From positions 1-53,392 of the forward strand of contig JARQWU010000041.1 in NCBI GenBank assembly GCA_040182905.1: a DNA stretch of 53,392 nt, given 5' to 3'. Under the pieces are notes generated by a model. That model was given only the letters and a program-made list of their open reading frames with translations, ran no database searches and was not told the DNA's origin. The translations under genes were made by a program, and so were the position numbers. This DNA comes from Barthelona sp. PAP020 (taxonomy: Eukaryota > Metamonada: BaSk clade). Positions 9,296 to 19,447 of this stretch are shown here, piece after piece (position 1 is the first letter of the stretch; each line of letters begins with the position of its first letter).

Positions 9296-9846
9296 TCGAC
9301 AAAGTATACTATATTATATTATATTATATTATATGGATTATTATACAAAATTATAGATATATATTGGATAAAACTCGGATATTTGAAAATGAATTCAAGT
9401 TAAACGAAAAAATAAATTCCATAATTGAAAAGTCACATTATTTATTCATTATAATCATTTTACTTTTATAGGGATTAATTTTTAAATATAATTATCAGAT
9501 ATTTGACTCAAATTGGAAAAAATAAAAATTAAAATAAAAATGTTAGTTTATAAAAACAAAAAGTTAAAAGACATAATAAATAATTCAAATAAAACAATGA
9601 TTTTTTTTGAATGAATGTTTAATCTTCATGTTTGTTGAATATAAAGAAATAAATGTGGAAAAATGAGTACATTGAAATTACAATTGTATTTTCATTAATC
9701 AGAATATATGTAAAACAATTGGGAAAACAAATAAACCACACTATAAAATTGCAAGAAAAACAAAACTGCTTCCATTACACAATCATCAAGAATAGCAACC
9801 ACAACCACAAACAATACCAAAAAGAAAGAAAGATCAATAAAATGCA
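9296..9846. other. Intergenic region with TATAT microsatellite
   Basis: 550 bp of very AT-rich sequence upstream of the coiled-coil gene and downstream of the kinesin stop. A pentamer microsatellite (about five copies of TATAT) lies at 9309-9334, 15-40 bp upstream of the coiled-coil gene's ATG, where it could serve as its TATA-like promoter. An 83-codon open frame at 9653-9904 is A/T-driven, overlaps the kinesin 3' end and was not accepted as a gene. No RNA gene was seen. Confidence 0.4.
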
Positions 9847-12336
9847 TCAAGAAACTTCTTTAATATATTTTAAAGTATCAGCTGTTTGTCTTTTTGACCT
9901 TTGAGAATTTGAATACGAAGACTTTCTAGTACTCCAAGGCAAATTTGCTTTGTTTCTTTTTGAAGGGCTATTGCTTCCAATTGAATTGGTAGAACTTGAA
10001 TTATTCAACGCAATTAATGGCATTGTAAACTGAGTTTTTCCTTGTTGATAATTTTCGGCTGAAGAATCCTCGTTATTTGAAGAAAGAGGTGAATTAGCCT
10101 CATCATTTAGATTATCAACATTTTGAGAATACAATTCAACGCTAGTATAGTCATTTTCTTCTTCCTCTCTAATAGCAAGGTCATCAGTCAATATTCTTTC
10201 TACACTATCACTAACTAGTTGAAATTCTCTTTCCAATGCAATTTCTTGCTCTGTTTTTCTTAAAGACATTATGGCATTTTTTTTATCTTCTTCTATTGTG
10301 CTCTTGGGCTTGTTCTTATTGTTACTCTTTAATAATAGCTTATTTTTATCAACAGGAGGATTAAAACTTTTGGATGGTTTTTTTGCACTATTCTTTTTCT
10401 TTTCATTTTTTGATATATTTTTTAATGGAGACTTAATTGACTTTTCAACACTATTCTTATTATCTTTTACACTGTCTTTCGGTTCTTTAATAACATTGTT
10501 ACCAGTGTCATGGTCAATTTTTCCCAATCCCTCCTTTAACTTTTTCTTTCTTTGTTTTGTAGAACTTTTGTTTGAATTCTCTTCTTCATTCGTGTTGCTT
10601 TTGTTCAAATTTTTTTTCTTGTTCTTTTTGTTTATTTTGTTAAAATCATACTTTTCTGCCAATTCAATGAATCTTTGTTCAATTTCTGAGTCAATAAAAT
10701 CTCTCAACTCATCTTTGGTATCTACAATTGCCTTCGGAAAACCGTTATTTCTATAATTGAAATCATTGATCGATGAAATTTCATCTAAGCTATTCCCACC
10801 GCTATTTCTACCATTCTCATACGTTGAAGGGGATATCAAAGGTTGCAGATTAGTCTGAAAATCAACACTATCTCTTTGATATGATGAAGGTTGCATATGA
10901 CCAAAAGGAGGAGTATTAGGCAGTTGTAATCTTGGTGCTATATTTTGATGACGATTTTCAAACAGAGTTGTTGTGCTTGAATGATTCGAATATGCAGAAT
11001 TGGGTGGAAAGTCTTGTTTTAATGGTGAAGAAACTTGTTGTCTAGTACCAGAAGGAACTCTCAACAGATTGTTATCTTGCAGAATACGTTCGTAGTGTTT
11101 CAGTTGCTTAGAAAGTTCTGCAATTCTTTCATCTCGTGGATCTTGATATGATTTCTTCAATTCAGTGGTGATTGAATGTGCAATAGATGCATATCTCAAT
11201 GTTCCAAGGGTTTCATCGAGATATAGACGAACAGGAGAGAGACATGCAATCATATGCACACATGCATTACGACTGATCATACATTCTGAAACTAATTTGG
11301 TTAAGGCTGAATCTCTAATGGGTGCATGAGGACCCTTTTTAGGATTTGCAAGTGATGTAAGAACCTTACCAAGGGTGCTCAAACTCTTATTGATAGAATT
11401 TGCTTCTTGAAGCATTGTTCCATCTGTTTCAGTATATCTGTATCTCTCTGAACCAGCAAGATCTATGAACATTATTTTAGACTGTAAGTTTTCATCCTCA
11501 TTTTGAACTTTTAGACGAATTTCGCAAATCATGTGAGAACGTGAAGAGTCCGAATTTAGTTTATGTGAAGCTGTGGTACGATTTCGAACTGCCTGATACA
11601 TTAAAAGTAACATATCATTTACATTTACACATTCAACAATCGTGGCTCCTTCAGCAAAAAATGCCTGTTTCTTTGCGTCATAACGGACATTTAAGTTAGT
11701 ATCTTGAGTCATATTTAAAAGGTCAAAGACATATTCATTGTACACTTCTAAAGCAGAAAAAGAAATTTGAACTTGATAATTTCTAGCTTCTTGAATCCTT
11801 CGAGCCAATGAATAGAATAAATATCTGGCTGACCGGAACATTATCCCATCTTCATTCAAAGTCGTTGTAATATCTCGTTTCTGGTGAAATGAAGTTTCTG
11901 GACCACACATTGTATATGTCTTTCCACTTGAGGTTTGACCATAGGCAAAAATTGCAGCATTATACCCAGACAAAGCACGATGCATCAAGGAAGGAATTCC
12001 AGCCTCTTCAAATAATTGTTCTTGAAATGTAGAAGGACCAAAACTATGTGTAAATACATATTCTCTATCATGACCACCAACAGAAGGCGTCAAAATACAA
12101 TTATCTTTTATTTGTAAAACTTCTTCAGCTTCTTTTGGAGATAGTGTTTTTTCATGGTCTGTCAAAGGTCTTATTCTTGCAGTAACATGATATACATCGT
12201 AAGTACGAGTGGTGGTTTTCGTAGAAATGGTAGAAGTAGAAGAAATAGGTCGACTTGAAGAAGGCAACGATATCGATTGCTTTCTTTGCATGGCAACTGA
12301 TTGCCTCCGTCTTACATTTGGCGATCTCGAAACCAT
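9847..12336 (-). CDS. Kinesin-like protein, N-terminal motor
   Basis: 829 residues from the first ATG. The motor domain spans about residues 45-390. It carries the P-loop AYGQTSSGKT, switch I NSDSSRSH, switch II DLAGSE and the helix NSINKSLSTLGKVLTSL, so it should hydrolyse ATP and walk on microtubules. Loop L12 is unusual: the common YRDSKLTxLLxxSLGGN is IRDSALTKLVSECMISRN here. Subfamily is therefore unclear; it looks like a divergent protist kinesin. A short neck coiled-coil follows (about 395-415). The C-terminal 400 residues are low-complexity, first Pro/Ser/Asn-rich, then strongly basic Lys/Asn runs, then an acidic patch near 730-770, and a basic end. The tail looks disordered and may bind microtubules or cargo. 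A T12 tract lies just upstream of the start. Confidence 0.92.
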   Translation of the reverse strand: MVSRSPNVRRRQSVAMQRKQSISLPSSSRPISSTSTISTKTTTRTYDVYHVTARIRPLTDHEKTLSPKEAEEVLQIKDNCILTPSVGGHDREYVFTHSFGPSTFQEQLFEEAGIPSLMHRALSGYNAAIFAYGQTSSGKTYTMCGPETSFHQKRDITTTLNEDGIMFRSARYLFYSLARRIQEARNYQVQISFSALEVYNEYVFDLLNMTQDTNLNVRYDAKKQAFFAEGATIVECVNVNDMLLLMYQAVRNRTTASHKLNSDSSRSHMICEIRLKVQNEDENLQSKIMFIDLAGSERYRYTETDGTMLQEANSINKSLSTLGKVLTSLANPKKGPHAPIRDSALTKLVSECMISRNACVHMIACLSPVRLYLDETLGTLRYASIAHSITTELKKSYQDPRDERIAELSKQLKHYERILQDNNLLRVPSGTRQQVSSPLKQDFPPNSAYSNHSSTTTLFENRHQNIAPRLQLPNTPPFGHMQPSSYQRDSVDFQTNLQPLISPSTYENGRNSGGNSLDEISSINDFNYRNNGFPKAIVDTKDELRDFIDSEIEQRFIELAEKYDFNKINKKNKKKNLNKSNTNEEENSNKSSTKQRKKKLKEGLGKIDHDTGNNVIKEPKDSVKDNKNSVEKSIKSPLKNISKNEKKKNSAKKPSKSFNPPVDKNKLLLKSNNKNKPKSTIEEDKKNAIMSLRKTEQEIALEREFQLVSDSVERILTDDLAIREEEENDYTSVELYSQNVDNLNDEANSPLSSNNEDSSAENYQQGKTQFTMPLIALNNSSSTNSIGSNSPSKRNKANLPWSTRKSSYSNSQRSKRQTADTLKYIKEVS

Positions 12337-12698
12337 AAACAAAATTGAAAGAATTTTGATTTTTTTTTTTTAAATTGTTTTTTCAAATTGAATTTATCCT
12401 TTTAATATTTTTACTTGAGTTGATGTGGAAATAAATAGGAAAGAAATTATTGATTTGTTTTTTGAGGGGCAAAAATGAGAAGATGGATTTTTCCATTCTT
12501 TTCAATTGTCTTTAGAAAAGGAAAAATAATACTAATATTCTTTCTTTTGACTTTTAATCAAAACAGTTTTTGAAAAAAATAAATTAAACATTTATGAAAC
12601 AGATATATTAATTTGAGTTTCTTGAACTGTTACTTTTGTGATGTAATTATTGTTATTTTCGATAATATTTCTTAAATATAGAAAACAAAGAAACTTTG
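12337..12698. other. Intergenic region, kinesin upstream / SANT gene downstream
   Basis: About 360 bp. It includes a T12 tract at 12360-12371 directly upstream of the kinesin start and otherwise AT-rich sequence without open frames of note. It should hold the kinesin promoter and the 3' end of the plus-strand-opposite SANT gene's upstream neighbour; no repeat or RNA gene was recognised. Confidence 0.35.
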
Positions 12699-14429
12699 TC
12701 AATAATATTTGCTGTAATATTTTCTGGCAAACTTGTAATATTCTTTGTCCCATTTTTTTTGAATTTTATTCATGTAATAATAATCGACAACTTCAAAACG
12801 AGACTTACCTTCAATATCTTTGGCAATACTAAAGAAGTTTTTGAATAAACTTTGGTCTTGATCCTTTAAAGCTTTGTTCATGTGTTCATGGTAACTTTCT
12901 CTAAATTTCTTTTTACATGTTTCGTCCCAATAACTGTGCCTTTTCATTGCAAGTAGTACTTCCAATTCCGGGTTTTCAATCTTTAAAGGTTTCTCTTTGA
13001 ATCGATCTCTACGTTTCCACAGGTATTCTGGATGTCTTACCATTGGTGGTGTTGGTGCCATTTTATTTGTGAAGTAATCTCTGTCGATCATAACATATGA
13101 GGTTTCCAAAGGTCCCAACCATTGATTATCCGTATCATCCATCAATTCAAAGACTTTATCATTGACAATCAAAGGTGGTTCTTCTGAACGTTTAAGATTT
13201 ACACATGTTCCTTCTCTGTCTTTTATAAATTCTAGATATATTCTGCGATTTTCCTTATATTCATCAATAATGGCATTATCATGAGCTTTCAAACGCAAAT
13301 AATCACTTTGCATGATATTAAAGAGATTATCTTTAATTTTAAAATTAATTTCGAAGTTTTTTTTTGCTAAAACAGCAAAATTACTCTTTACTTTTTCTGT
13401 ATTTTTCTTTTGGGTGTTTAACCACTCAATTGATAACGACCTTGGTGATGATAATTTGGAGACTATGTTATTGTAATCTTCTGAAAAGACTATCCCTTTA
13501 TTTTCCTTCTTTAAATTGGTGCAACTTAATTTTGCCTGCTTAAAAACCAAAGAATGTGACAAATAAGCATTTTGACCATTTTCGTAATATATTTCCTGTA
13601 TATTATCTTCATAAGGTGTATTTAAATGACTAATCCAAATTAATTTTGTTTTTCTCCGTTTGGAGTCATAAAGCTTATCACCACTCATTTCTGCTTTCAA
13701 AATTTGTTCCTGTTGATTGAAATTATCAACTTCTTCAACAGCTTTTGCCACAATAGCTTCAATACTTTCAATTTCTTTGTCAATTTCATCAATTCGTTTT
13801 TCTGTTTCATTTTCAATTTCTGGTAATGGTTCTTTTTTCATTAAATTATTGGTAATGGAAGGCCCATGTTTACGATCATTCCGCCTTTGATCATATTCAG
13901 AAACATAGTTAGATTTTTCCCCATTTCGTTTGTTGTAAAATTGTTTGTCTTTATATTGCTGATGTGTTTTTGAATAGAATTTGTTGTATGGTCTTTTATG
14001 TTTAGGTCCATAATATCCTTTATGACTTTTATATTGATGAGAATGATCAATATTTTGGTCTTCAAAATAGTCTGATTTATTAAAGTTTTGGGATTTTTTT
14101 TGGAAAAACTTTTCTTTAGAATATTCATTTTGTGAATGAAATTCAGATGGCGGTAGTTTTTGGTAATCTTTGTTACAAAATCCTTTGTTATATGATCTGT
14201 TTTCAGAATCATCTTTTTTATAATCATGAAATTTCTTTGAATAGTGATATTTCTTGTTAAATCTGTCCGTATTTGAGTCCTCTTTGTCATAATTAGTATA
14301 CTTCTGGTGATTATTTTTGTAAAAATTATCGAATTTGCCCTTATTTCGATAAAATTTCTTTTGTTCAAAACGATCGTCAAATCTGTTGGAGTTGCTGTTA
14401 TTATAATTGTTACTGTTGTTACTGCTCAT
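12699..14429 (-). CDS. SANT-like domain protein with disordered N-terminus
   Basis: 576 residues. The first ~190 residues are a low-complexity mix of Asn, Lys, Tyr, Asp, Ser and His with no fold expected, although a weak Y-K-K-pattern recurs. Residues 200-260 form an acidic helix. Toward the C-terminus (about 480-560) a helical block reads WDETCKKKFRESYHEHM ... LFKNFFSIAKDIEGKSRFEVVDYYYMNK. This follows the SANT domain of the NCoR/SMRT/Snt1 corepressor family, in which F..IA..L..KS...CV.YYY..K is typical. If so, it would bind histone tails or a deacetylase. Only one such domain is visible and the match is motif-level. The gene lies in the same direction as eL36, 119 bp downstream of its stop. 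Confidence 0.6.
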   Translation of the reverse strand: MSSNNSNNYNNSNSNRFDDRFEQKKFYRNKGKFDNFYKNNHQKYTNYDKEDSNTDRFNKKYHYSKKFHDYKKDDSENRSYNKGFCNKDYQKLPPSEFHSQNEYSKEKFFQKKSQNFNKSDYFEDQNIDHSHQYKSHKGYYGPKHKRPYNKFYSKTHQQYKDKQFYNKRNGEKSNYVSEYDQRRNDRKHGPSITNNLMKKEPLPEIENETEKRIDEIDKEIESIEAIVAKAVEEVDNFNQQEQILKAEMSGDKLYDSKRRKTKLIWISHLNTPYEDNIQEIYYENGQNAYLSHSLVFKQAKLSCTNLKKENKGIVFSEDYNNIVSKLSSPRSLSIEWLNTQKKNTEKVKSNFAVLAKKNFEINFKIKDNLFNIMQSDYLRLKAHDNAIIDEYKENRRIYLEFIKDREGTCVNLKRSEEPPLIVNDKVFELMDDTDNQWLGPLETSYVMIDRDYFTNKMAPTPPMVRHPEYLWKRRDRFKEKPLKIENPELEVLLAMKRHSYWDETCKKKFRESYHEHMNKALKDQDQSLFKNFFSIAKDIEGKSRFEVVDYYYMNKIQKKWDKEYYKFARKYYSKYY

Positions 14430-14548
14430 TTTTTCAAATTGGACATCATATTTTTGACAAAAATTCTATAAAGAAAAAACAATCAAAGGTAAAAACTACC
14501 GTCTTTTACGAAAACTCCAATTAAAGCGAATGAAATATACTAAAGCAT

Positions 14549-14923
14549 TTAAGCACGGTGAGTACGAAGAACAACAGCGAGTTCAGCACGTTTGGCAAGA
14601 GCACGGTTGTGTGTTCCCATCTAAAAAGTTAGTAAAAAGACAATAAATATAAAAATACTTTCTTCTTAAGATAACGAAGGGCAGTTCTTTCCTTTCCAAG
14701 CTTGAGCAATTCAATAACATGACGTTCATAAGTGGCAAAACCAGAAACTTCACGAGCAACTTCACGGACGAATTTAACACGCTTAGTAGATTTCTACAAA
14801 GTTAGACAAATATTAAATGAACAAATTAAATACACCTTTGGAACGGTTGTGTTTGGGGGCAATTTCAATAGGATCAACAATATGACCAGCATTTAAACCG
14901 AAGGCGAGACCAGATTTAACCAT
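14549..14923 (-). CDS. RPL36: 60S ribosomal protein eL36, three exons
   Basis: Exons on the minus strand are 14834-14923, 14659-14793 and 14549-14620. Introns of 40 nt (14794-14833) and 38 nt (14621-14658) begin GTATTT and end CTAACTTTGTAG and CTAACTTTTTAG. The joined frame gives 98 residues. It matches eL36 throughout: GLAFGLNAGHIV, a basic RSKGKSTKRVKFVREV, REVSGFATYERHVIELLK, ALRYLKKKMGTHNRAL and a short C-terminal helix. The human protein is 105 residues. The first intron must use the second GT (AAAGGT|GTATTT) to keep the frame. A run of 11 A on the coding strand lies about 55 bp before the ATG. It is head-to-head with ENP2. Confidence 0.93.
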
Positions 14924-15018
14924 AATATGCTTTGAGTATTCGAAAAGAATAGGAATAAAGGGAAAAAATTTTTTTTTTTCCAAACTTTTCAATTTTGTTC
15001 CATTGAGAAATAGGTTAG
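14924..15018. promoter_or_regulatory. 95-bp bidirectional promoter between eL36 and ENP2
   Basis: The start codons of a ribosomal protein and of a ribosome-assembly factor face away from each other over 95 bp. The centre holds an A6T11 block at about 14973-14989 that could exclude nucleosomes and serve both directions. Joint regulation of the two genes is an inference. Confidence 0.55.
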
Positions 15019-16785
15019 ATGTCGCTTAAACAGATAACAGCAGCAAATGGGATAAAGGCTTATGATCTTTCCAACCCTATTTTAAACCCTGAATTTATAT
15101 CCGAATTGTTAAAAAGACAGAATCGAAAAAAAGATGCTTACACCGAAGATTTACAACTGATTCAAGATTTTGAATGCCCTGTTGCCACCAATGATATACT
15201 TTACAGTGATGATGGTTCTCATATTTTGATAACTGGAGTTTATCCTCCACAATTAAGATGTTTTGAGACTGAAGAATTGTCTAGAAAATTTTTACGTGGC
15301 GTTGACAGTGAAATATTGCGGATTTGTTCTCTTAGTGGTGATTGGAGGAAATTGGCTTTTTTACATGTTGATAGATATATTGAAATACATACTGGCAATG
15401 GTTTGCACCATAAATTAAGAGTTCCTCATGAAGGAAGGGATTTAGCTTATTTACCATCAACTTGTGATTTGTATTGTGCTGCCGCATCAAATGAAGTATA
15501 TAGAATTAATTTAGAAGAAGGAAGATTCATGAAATCTTTATTTCTTGAGGCTCCTGAGGCTACTTGTATTGAAATCTCAAAAGTTCATAACTTGATTGCA
15601 GTTGGAACTATCAATAACACTGTTGAATTTTTTGACCCAAGAATTCAGGAAAAATTATGTGAAATATCTTTGGATGGGTTTTGGCCAAGTAATAGTGAGA
15701 TCTCATCTTTGTGTTTTCACTCTAATGGTCTCCAAATAGCTATTGGTGGTTCTTTGGGCAATGTTAGTCTTTTTGATTTGCGTTCCAACAAGCCTTTATG
15801 GACAAAAGAACATGGTTATGATTCACCTGTTTGTCATATGAAATGGCATAAAGAATTGTTATTGAGTATTGATTCGTATGGTTTACGTATTTGGAATAAA
15901 AATGGCAGTCTTTTTACAGTATTGGAAACACCTTCACAGCCAAGACGAATTGAATGTCGAGAAACTGATGGTATTGTATTTATTGCTGGAGAATGTCCAC
16001 GAGTAATGGCCTATTATTTCCCCGCCTTAGGGTTTGCCCCCTCTTGGTGCAGTTATTTGGAAGGTGTAACTGAAGAATTGGGTGATGAGACGCCTATGTA
16101 CACAAATTACATGTTTGTCACTGAAGAAGATATCATTAGACTTGGATTAACTTCACTATTGGGGGATTCAACATTATTAAAACCATATATGCATGGGTTT
16201 TACATAGATAGAGCTCTTTATGAAAAAGTGTCACTTGAAAATAAAACATACAGTGAAGAAGAATTGAGATTACATGAAATCACAAAACGATTGAAAAAAG
16301 AGCGTTCTCAACACATTTCCTCTCGTAGAAAGAACATCAGAAGGATTGCCAATGTCAATGTTGATGTTGACGAAGAAGATTCTGATGTTGATGTTGCCAA
16401 TGAAGAGACTGTGGATCCCAGATTTGCCGAACTATTCAATGACCCAAGTTACACAATAAATTCACAGAGTGATGATGATGAAAATGACACATATCAACAA
16501 CTACAAATTGGTAATAATGCGGATGAAGGTGAAAGTGATGAAGATTCTGATATGGGCTTGTTCAACCTTGCAGGTGACAGTGATTCAGAATCTGAAGCTG
16601 AAGAATTAGCTGCACCTATGAATAAAAGAAAAGCTAAGAAGGTAAAGATTCATCAAATGAATACAGATGTATTGGAATCAAAATCAACCAGTGAAGAAAG
16701 ATCTTTACCATTAAGTGAACGTATCAAAAATAACAAGGAAAAGAACGCCAGAAGATCTGGAGAAATGTCTTTCACAATTGAATAA
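15019..16785 (+). CDS. NOL10: Nucleolar protein 10 / Enp2, ribosome assembly
   Basis: 588 residues. The N-terminal ~340 residues form a WD40-type propeller that begins with the Enp2-specific GIKAYDLSNPILNPEFISELLKR..., followed by DLQLIQDFECPVATNDI, RYIEIHTGNG and a VYRINLEEGRF blade. After the propeller comes the conserved Y-x-D block DETPMYTNYMFVTEEDIIRLGL, then the NUC153 motif DPRFAELFNDPSYTI (about 474-488), an acidic region, and a basic end. Enp2/NOL10 is an essential nucleolar protein of the small-subunit processome, together with Bfr2. It is full-length compared with yeast Enp2 (707) minus part of the charged tail. Confidence 0.94.
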   Translation: MSLKQITAANGIKAYDLSNPILNPEFISELLKRQNRKKDAYTEDLQLIQDFECPVATNDILYSDDGSHILITGVYPPQLRCFETEELSRKFLRGVDSEILRICSLSGDWRKLAFLHVDRYIEIHTGNGLHHKLRVPHEGRDLAYLPSTCDLYCAAASNEVYRINLEEGRFMKSLFLEAPEATCIEISKVHNLIAVGTINNTVEFFDPRIQEKLCEISLDGFWPSNSEISSLCFHSNGLQIAIGGSLGNVSLFDLRSNKPLWTKEHGYDSPVCHMKWHKELLLSIDSYGLRIWNKNGSLFTVLETPSQPRRIECRETDGIVFIAGECPRVMAYYFPALGFAPSWCSYLEGVTEELGDETPMYTNYMFVTEEDIIRLGLTSLLGDSTLLKPYMHGFYIDRALYEKVSLENKTYSEEELRLHEITKRLKKERSQHISSRRKNIRRIANVNVDVDEEDSDVDVANEETVDPRFAELFNDPSYTINSQSDDDENDTYQQLQIGNNADEGESDEDSDMGLFNLAGDSDSESEAEELAAPMNKRKAKKVKIHQMNTDVLESKSTSEERSLPLSERIKNNKEKNARRSGEMSFTIE

Positions 16786-16842
16786 TGATATTGCGGAATA
16801 GTTTATATAAAATAATAGTCTTTTTTATTTGACAAAGCAGAT

Positions 16843-17178
16843 TCAAATTTTGTTCATTTCAATTAATATGAAATTTTCATCATATGCTGCCAAAATTTGT
16901 TTACAATCTGCATTTTTTTCAATATAGGAACACATATAATCATAATCAAATGAATGATAAACCGAAAATAAATGATAGTGAACTTCTTTTTGCATCGATT
17001 CATTTATTGTTCTTAAAATTCTTTTGTGTTGATTAAAATCGATAACTTTTTCTTGTTGCAATTGGACTATTTGTGTTAATTTTTCAACTTTTATTTGAAT
17101 CAACTGATTTCGTAATTTTTGCACTTCATTGTCAAATTCTTCTTGAATTTCATTGATTTCTGGACTTTTTTTTTGCAT
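16843..17178 (-). CDS. Small coiled-coil protein, unknown
   Basis: 111 residues. Residues 8-60 form a continuous amphipathic helix with L/I at heptad positions, then a short second helical part with Tyr/Phe-rich segment HYHLFSVYHSFDYDYMCSYIEK. It does not match a family that I recognise; small coiled-coil subunits (tethering, kinetochore or axonemal) are all possible. Its stop lies 57 bp from the ENP2 stop, so the two genes converge and share their 3' space. The acceptable codon use and good ATG context make it a likely real gene. Confidence 0.55.
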   Translation of the reverse strand: MQKKSPEINEIQEEFDNEVQKLRNQLIQIKVEKLTQIVQLQQEKVIDFNQHKRILRTINESMQKEVHYHLFSVYHSFDYDYMCSYIEKNADCKQILAAYDENFILIEMNKI

Positions 17179-17443
17179 TTATTTTCTTTTTTGAAAAATT
17201 AAGCAAAAATAAAAAAGAAATGAACTGACTCTTTCCCTCTCTGATGAAAACCTGAATCCTTTATTATTTAAGAATAAATAAATATCAATAAAACATTTAA
17301 TTAATTGATCTTTATTCAAAAAAATTAAAGAAAAAAAGAAAAACAATAAACCGTTTATAAAAATTTAAGAATATTTCTTCAGAAATAATTTATAGTTGAT
17401 AAAAACAATAAAGTAGCCGCAAAAAATGAAAAAAAAATCAATA

Positions 17444-18727
17444 TTATGCATTATCTCTTTTTAAATCATGGTCTTTATCATCAAAAAGTGTCTCTTTCCC
17501 TAATTTTATTAATTTTTCTTGATATAGAGCTTGACGCTTTGGTTTTTTAGATAAATAAGGTGGTGGTGGAATATTTTCTCTAATTCTCTTTTCCAATTGT
17601 TCAACGCTCGTTTTAAAATCTTCTAATTCCCTACCTCTGGCTATAATATCTCTTAGGTCATGATGATAATCAAGAACTTCACCAATAAAATTACCATTTT
17701 CATCAAAAACTAGTTCAATTTCCTTTTCAGTTTCGTTTATTCCTGCAACCCTATCTGCTGAAGGATATAAATATCTTCCCAAAATATCTAAAATATGAGC
17801 ACGAATTGACTTAATTGCAAAAGGATATTTGGTACAAATATCCAACATGTAATAAACCATTTCAAATCTGTCTGTTTCTTCTTCTGTATAAATGCTAATT
17901 GCAGGGTTATGATTCATTCCTGTTCCAATCATTACACCAGCACTATTGGTGTATTCCATTACATCCTTAATATGTTCTTTCAAATGAATACCACCATTTG
18001 CAACAACAGGGATATTTAAAGCTTCAACAACAGCTTTTATGTATTCATATTTAACAGTTGATCTGTCATGATGTGATTTGATTGATTTATCCCGGCCATG
18101 AACAAACAAAAGTTGACATCCAGCACTTTCCAACATCTTTGCAAAATTGACAGTGTCATTCAAATCTGGAAAAATGCGTATTTTGCATGTAACAGGAACC
18201 TTCAAATGTTTGTGCAATTTGTTAACAATTCTACCACATAATGGCCAATTAGATGCTAAATGAGCTCCATAACCGCCTCTAGAAGCAATTCTTTGAGGAC
18301 AACCAAAATTAACATCAATCGCATCGCATCTATCTTCAAACACTTGAGCAGCCCTTAACATTTTATCAGGATCATATCCAGCAATTTGCGTAATTAACGG
18401 TCTGTCACAAGAATCATCTTCCAATTCAGGAAACCAATATTGAATAAATGACACCAAATTTAATTTCTTTTCAGTGGGTAAATTTTCTTTTCCACGGTCA
18501 AAATTTGAAGAGTTTAACATGGGTGTAACACAAACATCACAACCATATTTACGAACTAAGATTCGATAAATCAAATCAGATTTGGCAACCATAGGAGCTA
18601 AAAATGTTTTGGGAGCTTTTAAAGTTTGATTGTAAAAATCCCAAGAACCCAATTTTTCATAATCAGTGGTTAAATCAAAATCACTCAAAATAGTATGATC
18701 AATTATTGGTGGTTCTCCTTTTCCCAT
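17444..18727 (-). CDS. DUS1: tRNA-dihydrouridine(16/17) synthase, Dus1 type
   Basis: 427 residues from the first ATG; the open frame extends upstream only to a TTG. It has the FMN-dependent TIM-barrel features of dihydrouridine synthases: FLAPMVAKSDL..R at the start, the segment ITQIAGYDPDKMLRAA, the active-site block IDVNFGCPQRIASRGGYGAHL with its catalytic Cys, VPVTCKIRIF, LFVHGRDK and VVANGGI. The GCPQxIAxRGxYGAxL form is typical of Dus1, which reduces U16/U17 in the tRNA D-loop using NAD(P)H. A helical C-terminal region follows (tRNA-binding), then a basic end. Not a fusion; no zinc finger, so it is not Dus3. It lies downstream of uS4 on the same strand. Confidence 0.9.
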   Translation of the reverse strand: MGKGEPPIIDHTILSDFDLTTDYEKLGSWDFYNQTLKAPKTFLAPMVAKSDLIYRILVRKYGCDVCVTPMLNSSNFDRGKENLPTEKKLNLVSFIQYWFPELEDDSCDRPLITQIAGYDPDKMLRAAQVFEDRCDAIDVNFGCPQRIASRGGYGAHLASNWPLCGRIVNKLHKHLKVPVTCKIRIFPDLNDTVNFAKMLESAGCQLLFVHGRDKSIKSHHDRSTVKYEYIKAVVEALNIPVVANGGIHLKEHIKDVMEYTNSAGVMIGTGMNHNPAISIYTEEETDRFEMVYYMLDICTKYPFAIKSIRAHILDILGRYLYPSADRVAGINETEKEIELVFDENGNFIGEVLDYHHDLRDIIARGRELEDFKTSVEQLEKRIRENIPPPPYLSKKPKRQALYQEKLIKLGKETLFDDKDHDLKRDNA

Positions 18728-18877
18728 TAATTTAACTATTAATAAATAGAAAAACAAATTATAAATAAAAAAAGTTTCAATATTTTGTAAATATCAAAAC
18801 AGACAAATGAACAAAAAATAGGTGATACCTTTTATATGCGTCAAATAATTCGAGGGTCAAAAATCAAAAAACTAATC

Positions 18878-19447
18878 TTACATAGCTTCTTCTTCTTCTT
18901 CAACTTCTTGAGTTCCTTTGTGACGACGAGAAATACGACCATAACGACCAGAATTTTCAGAAGAAGTGAAAGAAATATCAATACCGTTTTCATTCTTAAC
19001 ACGAACCATGAAAGAAGGAACATTGACAGTTTGACGACCAACACGAATGTGTCCTTGGCGAATCTTAACACGAGATTCATGAATAGAATCGGCAATGTTG
19101 TTCTTAAAAACAAGAGTTTGAAGACGACGATCAAGGAGGTTTTCAACACCAAGAGAAAGAACAGCATCAAGAGTGTTCTTAGATTCATCTAAAATACCAT
19201 AGTTGTGAAGACGACGAAGCAAAGCTGCACCTTCAAATTGACGCTTGGGATGATCTTCGGGAAGAGTAAGAAGATTACGAGCAGCCTTACGGATCTTACC
19301 TAAAGTATATTTAACTCTGTAAACTTCACGTTTGTTCTTTAAACCGAATTCACCAACTAATTGAAGTTCGGCTTTAATACGTTCTTTCTCCCAAGGACGA
19401 CGAGGAGTGGAAAATGTCTTGCTGCTATTACGCAATCTATAACCCAT
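18878..19447 (-). CDS. RPS9: 40S ribosomal protein uS4 (S9)
   Basis: 189 residues, complete, no intron. It matches eukaryotic uS4 from the N-terminus ([34 protein letters not shown]) through the S4 RNA-binding domain ([32 protein letters not shown], about residues 105-145) to the acidic end EVEEEEEAM. It binds 18S rRNA near the decoding side of the small subunit. Codon choice is visibly more biased (CGT/CGA for Arg, GTT, AAG) than in neighbours, as expected for a highly expressed gene. Two T11 tracts lie 45-85 bp upstream of the ATG. Confidence 0.97.
   Translation of the reverse strand: MGYRLRNSSKTFSTPRRPWEKERIKAELQLVGEFGLKNKREVYRVKYTLGKIRKAARNLLTLPEDHPKRQFEGAALLRRLHNYGILDESKNTLDAVLSLGVENLLDRRLQTLVFKNNIADSIHESRVKIRQGHIRVGRQTVNVPSFMVRVKNENGIDISFTSSENSGRYGRISRRHKGTQEVEEEEEAM

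Noticed and set aside
9653-9904. 83-codon frame before the kinesin gene
   Set aside because: Overlaps the kinesin end, is A-rich and has no family match.
10271-10756. 161-codon plus-strand open frame over the kinesin tail
   Set aside because: It mirrors the Lys/Asn-rich tail of the kinesin on the opposite strand and has only Phe/Leu/Ser runs.
13841-14380. 179-codon minus-strand frame inside the SANT gene
   Set aside because: It is an alternate frame of the low-complexity N-terminus, rich in Ile/Lys/Thr, without its own motif.
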